Counted from the stretch's first letter, positions 1-9,774 are shown. The stretch: 64,000 nucleotides of DNA from Streptomyces luomodiensis (GCF_031679605.1 NZ_CP117522.1:3472001-3536000); one strand, 5' to 3'. The notes: generated by a model from the sequence alone, not told the origin. Program-made: numbers and translations.

Positions 1-324
1 GCCGAAATCGCCACGGATGGAACCCGGCGCGGCGGCGATCGGATCGGTCGGCCCGGCCAGCGCCCGGACGCCCTCGATCACCCGCTCGCCCTCGACGACC
101 AGCGCCACGGCCGGACCGGAGGCCATGAACTCCACCAGGGGCTCGTAGAACGGCTTGCCGACATGCTCGGCGTAGTGCTGCTCCAGGACCTCTCGGTCCA
201 GCTGACGCAGCTCGAGGGCGCTGATCGTCCAGCCCGCCTTCTTCTCGATCCGCCCCAGAATCTCGCCCACCAGACCGCGTCGGACGGCGTCGGGCTTGAG
301 AAGGACGAGCGTGCGCTGGCTCAC
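1..324 (-). CDS. ndk: Nucleoside diphosphate kinase (partial, C-terminus beyond window)
   Basis: This enzyme passes the gamma-phosphate of ATP to other NDPs through a phosphohistidine and so balances cytosolic NTP pools. The translation opens [19 protein letters not shown], the conserved Ndk start including the KPD motif, and continues with an ISALELRQL segment and a [10 protein letters not shown] segment. The catalytic histidine region (N-x-x-H-G-S-D) lies beyond the window edge, so only about 108 of roughly 137 residues are visible. The start is a GTG at 324, chosen because it matches the family N-terminus exactly. It is the last visible gene of the minus-strand run folC, DUF4233, ndk, starting 75 bases after the DUF4233 stop. 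Confidence 0.96.
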   Translation of the reverse strand, partial: MSQRTLVLLKPDAVRRGLVGEILGRIEKKAGWTISALELRQLDREVLEQHYAEHVGKPFYEPLVEFMASGPAVALVVEGERVIEGVRALAGPTDPIAAAPGSIRGDFG

Positions 325-399
325 GGTGCGGGCTCCTTTGGGACATGACGTGCGAGTGGGGCTGTGGAGCAGAGGCTACATGGGCGGACCACGACCACG

Positions 400-753
400 T
401 TACGCAGCGTCAGGTGAAGCGGCCGAGGACGCGGCGAACCGCGCCTTCGCCTCGTCGACCTTGCGGCCGAAGTGGACCGAGGCCCACCACAGCCCGGCGA
501 AGATCGCGCCGAGGAAGAACATCGTGGACACCACGAAGCCGCTCAGCACCAGGCCGATCTGCACCGCCCAGCCGATCTGCACCGCCCCCGGACGGCTCAG
601 CAGCCCGCACAGCAGCACACACAGAGCCATGGCGATCCCGCAGACCGTCCAGACGGTGCCCATGGACAGCCCGGACGTCTTCATCGCGACCAGCCCGGCG
701 AAGCCGATCACGAAGAACTCCCCGATGAGAGTGGAAGCGCACAGCGTTCGCAT
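400..753 (-). CDS. DUF4233 family small membrane protein
   Basis: This is a 117-residue membrane protein of unknown function. It has about four hydrophobic segments (roughly residues 8-25, 30-52, 58-78 and 80-98) and a charged, alanine-rich cytoplasmic tail ending in SPDAA. The family (DUF4233) is typical of actinobacteria, where as I recall it sits between folC and ndk, as here. The ATG lies one base after the folC stop (TGA-T-ATG), so translation is probably coupled to folC. No catalytic motif is visible. The conserved position suggests a link to folate or nucleotide metabolism, but that is only context. Confidence 0.85.
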   Translation of the reverse strand: MRTLCASTLIGEFFVIGFAGLVAMKTSGLSMGTVWTVCGIAMALCVLLCGLLSRPGAVQIGWAVQIGLVLSGFVVSTMFFLGAIFAGLWWASVHFGRKVDEAKARFAASSAASPDAA

Positions 754-754
754 A

Positions 755-2260
755 TCAGCCCTTTCCCAGAAGCAGCCGGGCCTCGCCGACCGTGATCACC
801 GACCCGGTCACCAGAACCCCCGCTCCGGCGTATTCGCCCTCTTCCTCCGCCAGGGTGATGGCCTCCTCCAGGGCGTCGTCCAGCCGCGGCTCGACCTGGA
901 CCCGGTCCGGGCCGAAGACCTCGACGGCGACCGCGGCCAGCTCGTCCGGGTCCATCGCGCGATGGCTGGAATTCCGGGTCACCACGACCTCGGCGAAGAT
1001 CGGCTCGAAGGCTTCCAGCAGACCCCGCACATCCTTGTCGTCGCTCGCCCCGACCACACCGACCAGCCTGCTGAAACCGAAGGACTCGGTGACCGCCTCG
1101 GCCGCCGCGCGGGCCCCCGCGGGGTTGTGCGCGGCGTCCAGCACCACGGTGGGGCTGCGGCGCACGACCTCCATCCGGCCGGGCGAGGTCGCGGAGGCGA
1201 AGGCGGAGCGGACGGTGTCGATGTCGAGCGTGCGGGCGTGCTGGGTGCCGATGCCGAAGAACGCCTCGACGGCCGCCAGCGCCACCGCCGCGTTGTGCGC
1301 CTGGTGGGCGCCGTGCAGCGGGAGGAAGACATCGGGGTACTCCCCGCCGAGTCCGCGCAGGGTCAGCAGCTGGCCGCCGACCGCGACCTCCCGGGAGAGC
1401 ACGCCGAACTCCATGCCCTCACGGGCGACCGTGGCGTCCACCTCGACGGCGCGCTTGAGCACCACGGAGGCGGCCTCCACCGGCTGCTGCGCGAGCACCA
1501 CGGTGGCGTCCTGCTTCACTATGCCGGCCTTCTCCGTGGCGATCTGCTCCGGAGTGGTGCCGAGCCGGTCGGTGTGGTCGAGCGAGATCGGCGTGATCAC
1601 CGCGACGCCCGCGTCGATCACATTGGTGGCGTCCCAGGAGCCGCCCATGCCGACCTCGACCACCGCGATGTCCACGGGCGCGTCCGCGAAGGCCGCGTAC
1701 GCCATGCCGGTGAGCACCTCGAAGAAGGACAGCCGGTGCTCCTGCTGGGCGTCGACCATCTCGAGGTACGGCTGGATGTCCTGGTAGGTCTCGATGAACC
1801 GCTCGGCGGAGATCGGCGCCCCGTCCAGGCTGATCCGCTCGGTGATCGACTGGACGTGCGGGCTGGTGTAGCGGCCGGTGCGCAGCTCGAAGGCGCCCAG
1901 CAGCGACTCGATCATGCGAGCGGTGCTGGTCTTGCCGTTGGTCCCGGTGATGTGGATCGAGGGATAGGCCCGCTGCGGCGAGCCGAGGATGTCCATCAGC
2001 GCCTCGATCCGCACCAGCGACGGGTCGAGCTTGGTCTCCGGCCAGCGCCCGGCCAGCGCGCCCTCCACCTCGCGCAGCGCGCGGTCCACCTCGGGATCGG
2101 CCGGGCGGGACGGGATGCCGTCCCCCTGCGGCGGCCCGGACTGCGCGCGCAGCGTCCGGCTGCCGGCCTCGATCACCGCCAGATCGGGGTCGCGGTCGGT
2201 CTCGGCTCCGACGATCTCATCGAACTCGTCGGACTCGTTCTGGGGGCGCTCCTCGCTCAC
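755..2260 (-). CDS. folC: Bifunctional folylpolyglutamate synthase/dihydrofolate synthase
   Basis: FolC adds glutamate to dihydropteroate and to reduced folates in the cytosol, using ATP. The 501-residue product has the Mur-ligase P-loop ITGTNGKTSTAR, the VVEVGMGG segment and ISLDHTDRLG, then the C-terminal Mur-ligase domain with VVLDAAHNP. The open frame extends upstream to 2491, but that part is Arg/Gly-rich and is the shadow of the PBP gene. The GTG at 2260 (SEERPQNESDEF) gives the usual acidic N-terminal extension of actinobacterial FolC. The PBP gene ends 80 bases upstream and DUF4233 starts one base after the stop, so folC heads the folC-DUF4233-ndk run. Confidence 0.93.
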   Translation of the reverse strand: MSEERPQNESDEFDEIVGAETDRDPDLAVIEAGSRTLRAQSGPPQGDGIPSRPADPEVDRALREVEGALAGRWPETKLDPSLVRIEALMDILGSPQRAYPSIHITGTNGKTSTARMIESLLGAFELRTGRYTSPHVQSITERISLDGAPISAERFIETYQDIQPYLEMVDAQQEHRLSFFEVLTGMAYAAFADAPVDIAVVEVGMGGSWDATNVIDAGVAVITPISLDHTDRLGTTPEQIATEKAGIVKQDATVVLAQQPVEAASVVLKRAVEVDATVAREGMEFGVLSREVAVGGQLLTLRGLGGEYPDVFLPLHGAHQAHNAAVALAAVEAFFGIGTQHARTLDIDTVRSAFASATSPGRMEVVRRSPTVVLDAAHNPAGARAAAEAVTESFGFSRLVGVVGASDDKDVRGLLEAFEPIFAEVVVTRNSSHRAMDPDELAAVAVEVFGPDRVQVEPRLDDALEEAITLAEEEGEYAGAGVLVTGSVITVGEARLLLGKG

Positions 2261-2340
2261 GCCGACCAGTCTACGAGGGAGGTCCGACAGGCGACGGCAG
2301 CCCCACGGGTGGCCGGAACGGATCGCCGTGAGCGGCCCGG

Positions 2341-3789
2341 CTACGACAGCGCCGCCTTCATCATCGCCTTGGCGATCGGCCCCGCCAGACCGCCGCCGGA
2401 GATGTCGGCGCGGGCCGCGTCGCTGTCCTCGACCACCACCGCGACCGCGACCTTGTGGCCGTCGCCCGCGTCGGCGTAACTGATGAACCACGCGTACGGG
2501 TTGGCGCTGTTGTTCTCACCGTGCTGGGCGGTGCCGGTCTTGCCGCCCACCGTCACCCCGGGGATCTTCGCGTTGGTCCCGGTGCCCTGCTCCACCACCG
2601 TCCGCATCGCGGACCGCAGCTCGGACGCGGTGTGCTCGGACATCGCCCGGCTGTAGGTCTTGGCCGAGGTGCGGTCCAGGGCGGACGCGCTGCCGTCCGT
2701 GGTGCGGTCGACCTCGTACGGGGTCATCAGCTTGCCGTCGTTCGCGACGGCCGAGGAGACCATCGCCATCTGCAGCGGGGTCGCGTTCACATCGAACTGG
2801 CCCATGCCGCTCAGCGCCGTCTGCGAGTCGTTCATCCCGCTCGGGTAGACGCTCTTCGCGGCGCGCACCGGGATGTCCAGCTCGGAGTCGCCGAAGCCCA
2901 GCTTCTTCGCCTGCGCCGCCACCTTGGACTGGCCCAGGTCCACGGCCATCTTCGCGAAGACCGTGTTGCACGAGTACTCCAGGGCGGTGCGTATCGTCGC
3001 GTTCTCGCAGGGCGCCGAACTGCTCTCGTTGTGCATATCGGTCACCGTGCCCGGCAGCCGGTACGGGTCCGGGCTCTTGGTGGGCTCGTCCACCGACGAG
3101 TACAGCCCGTTCTCCAGCGCGGCGGCGGCGACCACGACCTTGAAGGTCGAGCCCGGCGGGTACGTCTGGCGCAGCGCGCGGTTCAGCATGGGCTGCTTCT
3201 TGTCCTTCTGCAGCGCGCTCCACGCCTTCTGGTCCGCCGAGGAGGAGCCCGCGAAGCTGCCGGGGTCGTACGAGGGCGTGCTGGCCAGAGCGAGCACCTC
3301 GCCGGTCTCCGGGTCGATCGCCACGGCCGCGCCGGTCTTGTTCCCCAGCCCCTCGTAGGCGGCCTTCTGCACGGCCGGATCGATCGTGGTGATCACATCG
3401 CCGGGCTTGGACCGCTCCCGCGTCACCGCCTGGAGCGGGTTCTTCAGCCGGCTGTCGGAGCCGTCGAGGACCTGCCGCTCCAACGCCTCCAGCTGAGTGC
3501 TGCCGTAGGACTGGGAGGCATAGCCGGTGACCGGTGCGTAGAGCTTCCCGTCGGTGTAGGTGCGCTTGTACTTCAGATTGCCCTGGGTGGCGGCGGAGCC
3601 GGTGACCGGCTCGCCTCCGACCAGGATGTCGCCCAGCGGCCCGGCGTACTCGGAGATGGCCACACGGCTGTTGTGCTCGTTGTCCCGAAGGCTGCTGCCT
3701 CTGGCCAACTGCACATAGGTGACCCAGATCAGCAGGGCCATCACCAGCAGCAGGGAGAAGACGGAGGCCCTGCGCAGCGGCTTGTTCAT
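2341..3789 (-). CDS. Class B penicillin-binding protein (PbpA-like transpeptidase)
   Basis: This 482-residue membrane-anchored D,D-transpeptidase would cross-link peptidoglycan. A short cytoplasmic start (MNKPLRRAS) is followed by a membrane anchor at about 9-28, a PBP-dimer region, and a transpeptidase domain with all three signatures: STFK (nucleophile Ser214, Lys217), SCN (273-275) and KTG (417-419). Length and start resemble the PbpA group that usually lies next to ftsW. Here the gene stands between folC and valS. Codon usage is ordinary for the window. A ribosome site (AAGGAG) lies about 12 bases before the ATG. A terminator separates it from valS, so it should have its own promoter in 3790-3905. 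Which PBP paralogue it is cannot be settled from sequence alone. Confidence 0.93.
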   Translation of the reverse strand: MNKPLRRASVFSLLLVMALLIWVTYVQLARGSSLRDNEHNSRVAISEYAGPLGDILVGGEPVTGSAATQGNLKYKRTYTDGKLYAPVTGYASQSYGSTQLEALERQVLDGSDSRLKNPLQAVTRERSKPGDVITTIDPAVQKAAYEGLGNKTGAAVAIDPETGEVLALASTPSYDPGSFAGSSSADQKAWSALQKDKKQPMLNRALRQTYPPGSTFKVVVAAAALENGLYSSVDEPTKSPDPYRLPGTVTDMHNESSSAPCENATIRTALEYSCNTVFAKMAVDLGQSKVAAQAKKLGFGDSELDIPVRAAKSVYPSGMNDSQTALSGMGQFDVNATPLQMAMVSSAVANDGKLMTPYEVDRTTDGSASALDRTSAKTYSRAMSEHTASELRSAMRTVVEQGTGTNAKIPGVTVGGKTGTAQHGENNSANPYAWFISYADAGDGHKVAVAVVVEDSDAARADISGGGLAGPIAKAMMKAALS

Positions 3790-3905
3790 GGAGGGTGAAG
3801 CTCCTTCCGGGACGTACGGGCGGATAACTCCTGGAAGGCTGGGTTTGGTTCCCGATGGGGCATTCCTGTGAGCTTGCTGTGGGACACTCCACGCGTATCA
3901 CACAT

Positions 3906-3938
3906 GAGCGCCCCCACCGGAATCCGGTGGGGGCGCTC
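3906..3938 (-). terminator. Terminator after valS
   Basis: A perfect 15-bp inverted repeat (arms 3906-3920 and 3924-3938, 3-base loop) lies 18 bases past the valS stop. It has no T tract, as is common for Streptomyces terminators. It isolates valS from the PBP gene downstream. Confidence 0.85.
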
Positions 3939-3955
3939 GGCACGGTCGAACTCGG

Positions 3956-6589
3956 TCAGCCCTGGGGGAGGGCCGCCAACTGGGCGGTGATCCGGGCGAT
4001 ATCGGCCTCGGCGGTCGCCTGCCGGGTGCGGATCTTCTCCACGACATGGTCGGGGGCCTTGGCCAGGAAGCCCTCGTTGGACAGCTTCGCGGTCGTCTGC
4101 GCCTTGTCCTTCTCGGCCGCGGCGAGGTCCTTGGCCAGCCGCTTGCGCTCGGCCTCGACGTCGATCGCACCGGACAGGTCCAGCGCCACGGTCGCGCCCG
4201 CGACCGGCAGCGAGGCGGTGGCCGTGAAGCCCTCACCGGCCGGCTGGAGGCGCAGCAGGGAGCGCATCGCGTCCTCATGGGCGGCGAGCGAGGTGCCGGA
4301 CAGCTCCAGCCGGGCCGGAACCCGCTGACCGGGCTGGAGGCCCTGGTCGGCGCGGAACCGGCGGACCTCGGTGACCACCTGCTGGAGGTTCTCGATCTCC
4401 CGCTCGGCCGCCTCGTCCCGGAAGCCGCTGTCCTGGGGCCAGTCGGCGATGACGACGGACTCCTGACCGGTCAGCGAGGTCCACAGCTTCTCGGTGACGA
4501 ACGGGACCACGGGGTGCAGCAGCCGCAGCGTGACGTCCAGGACCTCGCCGAGGACGCGCCGCGAGGCGTCGGCCTCCGCACCGCCCTTGGCGAAGGTGGT
4601 CTTGGACAGCTCGACGTACCAGTCGAAGACCTCGTCCCACGCGAAGTGGTAGAGGACGTCGGAGAGCTTGGCGAACTGGTAGTCCTCGTAGTACGCGTCG
4701 ACCTCGGCGACCACCGCGTTCAGCCGGGACAGGATCCAGCGGTCGGTGGCGGACAGCCGCTCGGGGGCGGGCAGTTCGCCCTCGACCGTCGCGCCGTTCA
4801 TCAGCGCGAAGCGGGTCGCGTTCCAGATCTTGTTGGCGAAGTTCCGGGACGCCTGGACCCAGTCCTCGCCGATCGGGACGTCCACACCGGGGTTGGCGCC
4901 CCGGGCCAGGGTGAAGCGGACCGCGTCCGATCCATAGGTGTCCATCCAGTCCAGCGGGTTGACCGCGTTGCCGAAGGACTTGGACATCTTCTTGCCGAAC
5001 TGGTCACGGACCATGCCGTGCAGCGCGATGGTGTGGAACGGCGGGGTGCCGTCCATGGCGTACAGGCCGAACATCATCATCCGGGCGACCCAGAAGAAGA
5101 GGATGTCGTAGCCGGTGACCAGGACCGAGTTCGGATAGAACTTCTCCAGGCTCTCGGTCCGCTCGGGCCAGCCGAGCGTGGAGAACGGCCACAGTCCGGA
5201 CGAGAACCAGGTGTCCAGGACGTCGCTGTCCTGGTGCCAGCCCTCGCCGCCCGGCGGCTCCTCGTCCGGTCCGACGCAGACGACCTCGCCGTTCGGCCCG
5301 TACCAGACCGGGATGCGGTGGCCCCACCACAGCTGGCGCGAGATGCACCAGTCGTGGAGGTTGTCGACCCAGTCGAAGTAGCGCTTCGACATGTCCTCGG
5401 GGTGGATCTTCACCCGGCCGTCGCGGACCGCGTCGCCCGCCGCCTTGGCCAGCGGGCCGACCTTGACCCACCACTGCATGGACAGCCGCGGCTCGATGGT
5501 CGTCTTGCAGCGCGAGCAGTGGCCCACGGAGTGGGTGTACGGGCGCTTCTCGGCGACGATCCGGCCCTCGGCGCGCAGGGCGCCGACGACGGCGCTGCGC
5601 GCCTCCAGGCGGTCCAGGCCCTGGAAGGGGCCGTGGGCGGTGATGACCGCGTGCTCGTCCATGACGGTCAGGTTCGGCAGGCCGTGCCGCTGCCCGATCT
5701 CGAAGTCGTTCGGGTCATGGGCCGGGGTGACCTTGACCGCGCCGGTGCCGAACTCGGGGTCGACGTGCTCGTCGGCGACGATGGGGATCCGGCGGCCGGT
5801 GAGCGGCAGCTCGATCTCGGTGCCGACGAGGTGGCGGTAGCGCTCGTCGTCGGGGTGGACGGCGACCGCGGTGTCGCCGAGCATCGTCTCGGCACGGGTC
5901 GTCGCCACGACGATGGACGCGTCGCCCTCGCCGTACCGGATCGAGACGAGCTCGCCGTCGTCGTCGTCGTACTCCACCTCGATGTCCGAGATGGCCGTGA
6001 GACAGCGCGGGCACCAGTTGATGATGCGCTCGGCGCGGTAGATCAGCTCGTCCTCGTAGAGCCGCTTGAAGATCGTCTGGACGGCCTTGGAGAGCCCCTC
6101 GTCCATGGTGAAGCGCTCACGGTTCCAGGCGACGCCGTCGCCCAGGCGCCGCATCTGGCCGGAGATCTGCCCACCGGACTCGCGCTTCCACCGCCACACG
6201 CGCTCCACGAACGCCTCGCGTCCCAGGTCGTGGCGGGAGACGCCCTCCTTGGCCAGCTCGCGCTCGACCACGTTCTGCGTGGCGATACCGGCGTGGTCCA
6301 TACCGGGCTGCCAGAGCGTCTCAAAGCCCTGCATTCGCTTGCGCCGGGTGAGCGCATCGATGATCGTGTGCTCGAAGGCATGGCCGAGGTGGAGCGAGCC
6401 GGTCACATTGGGGGGCGGGATGACAATGGTGTAGGGCTCTTTGCCGCTCTTCGCGTCCGCCTCGAAGTAACCGCGCTCTACCCAGTGCTCGTACAGCTGC
6501 CCCTCTACGTCGGCCGGCGCGTACTGGGTCGGCAGTTCGGGGTGGCTGTTCGGCCCGCTCGGGGGGCGCTGCGAAGAGTTCTCGGTCAC
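3956..6589 (-). CDS. valS: Valyl-tRNA synthetase
   Basis: This class I aminoacyl-tRNA synthetase charges tRNA-Val and edits misactivated threonine. The 877-residue protein shows HLGH (67-70, in [17 protein letters not shown]) and KMSKS (534-538, [10 protein letters not shown]). The editing-domain region has the usual [17 protein letters not shown], the anticodon-binding domain follows, and the C-terminus has a coiled-coil arm from about residue 800 ([20 protein letters not shown]). The length is normal for bacterial ValS. The start is GTG at 6589 (TENSSQRPP). It is transcribed away from the Gly/Pro-rich cluster at 6707, the two sharing about 117 bases of upstream DNA. A T-box leader could regulate ValS in some Gram-positives, but there is no room for one here. 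Confidence 0.97.
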   Translation of the reverse strand: MTENSSQRPPSGPNSHPELPTQYAPADVEGQLYEHWVERGYFEADAKSGKEPYTIVIPPPNVTGSLHLGHAFEHTIIDALTRRKRMQGFETLWQPGMDHAGIATQNVVERELAKEGVSRHDLGREAFVERVWRWKRESGGQISGQMRRLGDGVAWNRERFTMDEGLSKAVQTIFKRLYEDELIYRAERIINWCPRCLTAISDIEVEYDDDDGELVSIRYGEGDASIVVATTRAETMLGDTAVAVHPDDERYRHLVGTEIELPLTGRRIPIVADEHVDPEFGTGAVKVTPAHDPNDFEIGQRHGLPNLTVMDEHAVITAHGPFQGLDRLEARSAVVGALRAEGRIVAEKRPYTHSVGHCSRCKTTIEPRLSMQWWVKVGPLAKAAGDAVRDGRVKIHPEDMSKRYFDWVDNLHDWCISRQLWWGHRIPVWYGPNGEVVCVGPDEEPPGGEGWHQDSDVLDTWFSSGLWPFSTLGWPERTESLEKFYPNSVLVTGYDILFFWVARMMMFGLYAMDGTPPFHTIALHGMVRDQFGKKMSKSFGNAVNPLDWMDTYGSDAVRFTLARGANPGVDVPIGEDWVQASRNFANKIWNATRFALMNGATVEGELPAPERLSATDRWILSRLNAVVAEVDAYYEDYQFAKLSDVLYHFAWDEVFDWYVELSKTTFAKGGAEADASRRVLGEVLDVTLRLLHPVVPFVTEKLWTSLTGQESVVIADWPQDSGFRDEAAEREIENLQQVVTEVRRFRADQGLQPGQRVPARLELSGTSLAAHEDAMRSLLRLQPAGEGFTATASLPVAGATVALDLSGAIDVEAERKRLAKDLAAAEKDKAQTTAKLSNEGFLAKAPDHVVEKIRTRQATAEADIARITAQLAALPQG

Positions 6590-6706
6590 GCCCGCAGTCT
6601 AAAGGGCCGCCGCCTTCCGTTACGAACCCGTTGTGGCCCCGGCGCCAAGGCGCCCCGGGGCGTCGGGAAGGATGTTGGAACCTGTCATGCGCATAAGGAG
6701 AGGCAC

Positions 6707-7699
6707 ATGAGCCATCAGCAGCCGCCGCCGCAGCCCGGCCCCTATGGGGGGCAGCCGGGGCCGTACGGCGCCGGTCAGCCGCCGGTGCCCAATCCGTACG
6801 CGCAGTCGCCGGCTCCGGGGTACGGACAGCCGCCGCAGGGCGGCTACGGCTACCCGGGGACCTACGGCCAGTCCGGCGGCTACGGACAGCCCCAGCAGCC
6901 CGCGAACCCTTACGGGCAGCCGCCCCAGCAGGGTCCAGCGCCCCAGCAGCCCGCGAACCCCTACGGACAGTCGCCCCAGCAGGGCCCGGCGCCCCAGCAG
7001 GGGCCCGGCTACTACGGCGGCCCCCAGGCGCCGCCCCCGGCCCCGGGACCGCGGGCGGGCTCCGGTGGCGCCGGTAAGGGCAGGAAGGTGGCTCTCGCGG
7101 TCGGCGCGGTGGTGGTCGTGGGGGCCCTGGGTGCGGGGGCGTACGCGCTGTTCGGCGGCAGCGGCGGCCCGTACAAGCTCACCACGCCCAAGACGGTCGC
7201 CGCGGACTACCAGCGCCAGGGCTCGGGCACGGACGACAGCGATCTGTCCGCGGCGGGCAAGAAGGACCTCCAGCAGGTGCCGGTCGTCAAGGACCCGCAC
7301 CTGGTGGCGGCCGACTACCAGACCTCCGGCAAGGAGATGCTGAAGTTCACCGGCGTCTGGGGCGAGGTGACCGACCCGGAGCGGGGCGCGGACCTGGCCC
7401 TGGCGGTCATCGTCAAGACGCTCCAGGACAACGGCACCGCGCAGGCCAAGGGCAGCCCCCAGGCGTTCTCCCCGGACGGCTTCGACGGGGACGTCCTGAA
7501 GTGCCAGTCCATGAAGTTCACCTCGGATCAGGGATCCATGGAGGCGCCCGCGTGCGTCTGGGGCGACAAGGACACCCTGGGTGTCACGGTCATGGCGGAC
7601 CCGGCGGCAGCGGTGCTCGGCGGTGGCATGTCCCTGAAGGACGCCGCCGAGATCACGGCCAAGGTGCGCGAGGACGCACGCGTCGAGATCGACGGCTAG
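6707..7699 (+). CDS. Gly/Pro/Gln/Tyr-rich membrane-anchored protein, copy 1
   Basis: Function unknown; 330 residues. Residues 1 to about 118 are a low-complexity cytoplasmic tail with repeated PGPYG, NPYGQ and QQGPAPQQ blocks. A basic stop (GKGRK) leads into one membrane segment at about 128-148, with the C-terminal domain outside. That domain begins with a YKLTTPKTV segment and has two conserved cysteines (KCQS and PACVW) that could form a disulfide. It ends with an AEITAKVREDARVEI tail shared with copy 2. The ATG follows a strong AAGGAGAGG site. It is the first of three tandem paralogues, and the 65-base gap to copy 2 suggests an operon. Confidence 0.85.
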   Translation: MSHQQPPPQPGPYGGQPGPYGAGQPPVPNPYAQSPAPGYGQPPQGGYGYPGTYGQSGGYGQPQQPANPYGQPPQQGPAPQQPANPYGQSPQQGPAPQQGPGYYGGPQAPPPAPGPRAGSGGAGKGRKVALAVGAVVVVGALGAGAYALFGGSGGPYKLTTPKTVAADYQRQGSGTDDSDLSAAGKKDLQQVPVVKDPHLVAADYQTSGKEMLKFTGVWGEVTDPERGADLALAVIVKTLQDNGTAQAKGSPQAFSPDGFDGDVLKCQSMKFTSDQGSMEAPACVWGDKDTLGVTVMADPAAAVLGGGMSLKDAAEITAKVREDARVEIDG

Positions 7700-7764
7700 A
7701 TCCACGGCTGGCCCGCGACCGGCGCACAGCGACACAACAGCAGTTTCACCAACGAGGGATACAG

Positions 7765-8784
7765 ATGAGCTACAACCAGCCGGGCCCCTACGGCCAGCAG
7801 CCCCAGCAGCCGGGTCCCTACGGACAGGGCGGAGCGGCCGGCCAGCCCGGCTACGGCTACCCGCAGCAGCCGGGCCCCTACGGACAGCCGCCCCAGCCGC
7901 CCCAGCCGGGCTACGGCTTCCCCCAGCAGCCGCAAGGGCAGCCGAACCCTTACGGCCAGCCCCAGCAGCCGGGCCCCTACGGGCAGCCCGCGAACCCTTA
8001 CGGGCAGCAGCCCTACGGCCAGCCGGGCATGCCGGGCCCGTACCAGCCGGGTCCGGGCCAGGGCGGCGGCAAGAAGAAGGGCCTGATGGCCGCGATCGGC
8101 GTGGTGGTCGCGGTGGCCGCGATCGTCGGCGGTGTCCTGGTGTTCAAGGGCGGGGACGACGGCGACAGCGGTGGCAGTGGCGGCGGCGGTAAGGAGACCG
8201 TCGCCGACGACGGCAAGCGGTACAAGCTCACCACTCCCGAGACGTTGGCCGACGGCTACACCAAGAGCGGCTCCGGCGGCGGGCTCACCTCCTCGGACGC
8301 CGACGACTTCGAGAGGTTCGGCGTCACCAACCCCGAGACCGTGAGCGCGGAATACGAGTCCGGCGAGGGCATGAACGCCAAGCAGTTGCAGCTCAACGGC
8401 GTCTGGGGCGAGGTGGAGGACCCCGAGGCGGTCGTCGACGCCGCCTTCGCGAAGATCGCCGAAGAGGCCGCGAAGGACCCCTCGACCAGCGGTGGGATGA
8501 AGGCCGAGCTCGTGGGCAGCCCGGCGCCGGTGACGCCCAGCGGCCTCGATGACGCCGTGATGAAGTGCCAGAACACCAAGTTCACCCCGGACTCCAGCGC
8601 CAGTTCGAGCGGCATCACCAAGAGCTTCACGATTCCGATCTGCATGTGGGGCGACCACAGCACGGTGGGGTACGTGATCGTCTCCGACGCCGCCGCGGCG
8701 CTGGCCGGTGACGGCATGTCGCTCGACGACGCCGGCGAGATCACCGCGAAGGTCCGCGACGACGCGCGGGTGGAGATCAACTAG
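7765..8784 (+). CDS. Gly/Pro/Gln/Tyr-rich membrane-anchored protein, copy 2
   Basis: This 339-residue paralogue of copy 1 has unknown function. The N-terminal tail is rich in QQPGPYGQ and NPYGQ units up to about residue 95. A KKKG stop, one membrane helix (about 108-127) and a Gly/Ser/Asp linker follow. The outer domain opens with YKLTTPETLADGY, includes NGVWGEVEDPE, has the cysteine pair (KCQN and PICMW), and ends in EITAKVRDDARVEIN, nearly the same as copy 1. The ATG was chosen at the start of the MSYNQPGPYG repeat region; GAGGGA lies about 8 bases upstream. Copy 3 starts 55 bases downstream. Copies 1 and 2 are closer to each other than to copy 3. Confidence 0.85.
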   Translation: MSYNQPGPYGQQPQQPGPYGQGGAAGQPGYGYPQQPGPYGQPPQPPQPGYGFPQQPQGQPNPYGQPQQPGPYGQPANPYGQQPYGQPGMPGPYQPGPGQGGGKKKGLMAAIGVVVAVAAIVGGVLVFKGGDDGDSGGSGGGGKETVADDGKRYKLTTPETLADGYTKSGSGGGLTSSDADDFERFGVTNPETVSAEYESGEGMNAKQLQLNGVWGEVEDPEAVVDAAFAKIAEEAAKDPSTSGGMKAELVGSPAPVTPSGLDDAVMKCQNTKFTPDSSASSSGITKSFTIPICMWGDHSTVGYVIVSDAAAALAGDGMSLDDAGEITAKVRDDARVEIN

Positions 8785-8839
8785 CCGAGCGGGCCACCCA
8801 GTTCCAGGCCACAGCCGATCCGGAGGGGATCTCACACCC

Positions 8840-9688
8840 ATGAGCCACAACCAGCCACCGCCACCGCCGGGGCCCTACGGCGGCGGGCCCGGCCCGTACG
8901 GAAGCGCTCAGCCCAATCCGTACGGCGGCGGGCAGCAGCCCCCCGCGGAGCCCAACCCGTACGCGCAGACGCAGGGTTACGGCTATCCGCAGCAGCAGCC
9001 GCCGCAGGGCTACGGCTACCCGCAGCAGGCGGCGGGTCCCTACGGCCAGCCGCCCTACCCCGCGCCGCCCGCGGCCGGCGGGGGCGGCAACCGCACCAAG
9101 ATCATCGCGGTGACGGTGGCCGGGCTCGTGGTGCTGGGCGCGATCGTCACCGGCGCCGTGGTGCTGACCGGCGGCGAGGACGGTCCGAAGGCGATGAAGC
9201 TCGTCACTCCCAAGACGCTCGACGACGGCACCTACACGCTCGACAAGGGCACGGACGACCTCGACAACGAGGGCACCAGCGTGCAGGACAGCATGCCCGA
9301 GGGCGCGACCTCCGTCCTGGCCCAGTACAAGCGGTCGGACGACGACAACTCGGGGCTGGCCTTCTCCGGTATGTACGGGAAGATCAGCGACCCCGACACG
9401 GTCCGGGACCAGATGTTCAAGGGCTTCTCGGGCGGCGACGGCTCCCCCACGGTGGAGAAGAAGCGCAAGCAGTTCCAGCCGGAGGGCGCCGACGGTCCGT
9501 CGGTGGAGTGCGAGGTCGTCAAGTTGTACGACCGGATCTACGCCCCGGCCTGCGTCTGGGCGGAGGAGACGGACGCGGCGATGGTGCTCGACGTCAACGC
9601 CGAGAACACCTCGGCCTCGGACGCCGACATGGAGTCCTTCGCCAAGGTGACCGCGGGCATCTACAAGGACACCCGCAAGCCCGCCTGA
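8840..9688 (+). CDS. Gly/Pro/Gln/Tyr-rich membrane-anchored protein, copy 3
   Basis: This is the third and shortest paralogue (282 residues), function unknown. The N-terminal tail again has GPYGGG, NPYAQ and YGYPQQ blocks. A single membrane helix lies at about 90-112. The outer domain starts KLVTPKTLDDGTY, keeps the two cysteines (EC-EVV and PACVW) and ends SFAKVTAGIYKDTRKPA. It is the most diverged copy. GGAGGGGAT precedes the ATG by about 11 bases. It is the last gene of the plus-strand cluster and runs into a shared terminator against clpX. Confidence 0.85.
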   Translation: MSHNQPPPPPGPYGGGPGPYGSAQPNPYGGGQQPPAEPNPYAQTQGYGYPQQQPPQGYGYPQQAAGPYGQPPYPAPPAAGGGGNRTKIIAVTVAGLVVLGAIVTGAVVLTGGEDGPKAMKLVTPKTLDDGTYTLDKGTDDLDNEGTSVQDSMPEGATSVLAQYKRSDDDNSGLAFSGMYGKISDPDTVRDQMFKGFSGGDGSPTVEKKRKQFQPEGADGPSVECEVVKLYDRIYAPACVWAEETDAAMVLDVNAENTSASDADMESFAKVTAGIYKDTRKPA

Positions 9689-9721
9689 AGCGCCCACAAG
9701 GCGCCACAGGGCGCGTACGAC

Positions 9722-9756
9722 ACGAAGAGGGCCCCGGGGACCGGGGCCCTCTTCGT
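9722..9756. terminator. Bidirectional terminator between copy 3 and clpX
   Basis: A perfect 16-bp inverted repeat (9722-9737 and 9741-9756) has a GGA loop. The arm order gives A-rich and T-rich edges on either strand, so it can stop both converging genes. Confidence 0.9.
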
Positions 9757-9774
9757 ATGCTCCCTACGGGGCGC

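Noticed and set aside
3956..6589. T-box or amino-acid riboswitch upstream of valS
   Set aside because: Only about 117 bases separate valS from the divergent gene cluster and no T-box core or antiterminator was found.
296..6706. Very long plus-strand frames over folC, the PBP gene and valS (for example 296-2479 and 4046-6706)
   Set aside because: They are antisense shadows of well-identified minus-strand genes. Their translations are Arg/Gly/Val-rich with no recognisable domain, as expected from high-GC antisense reading.
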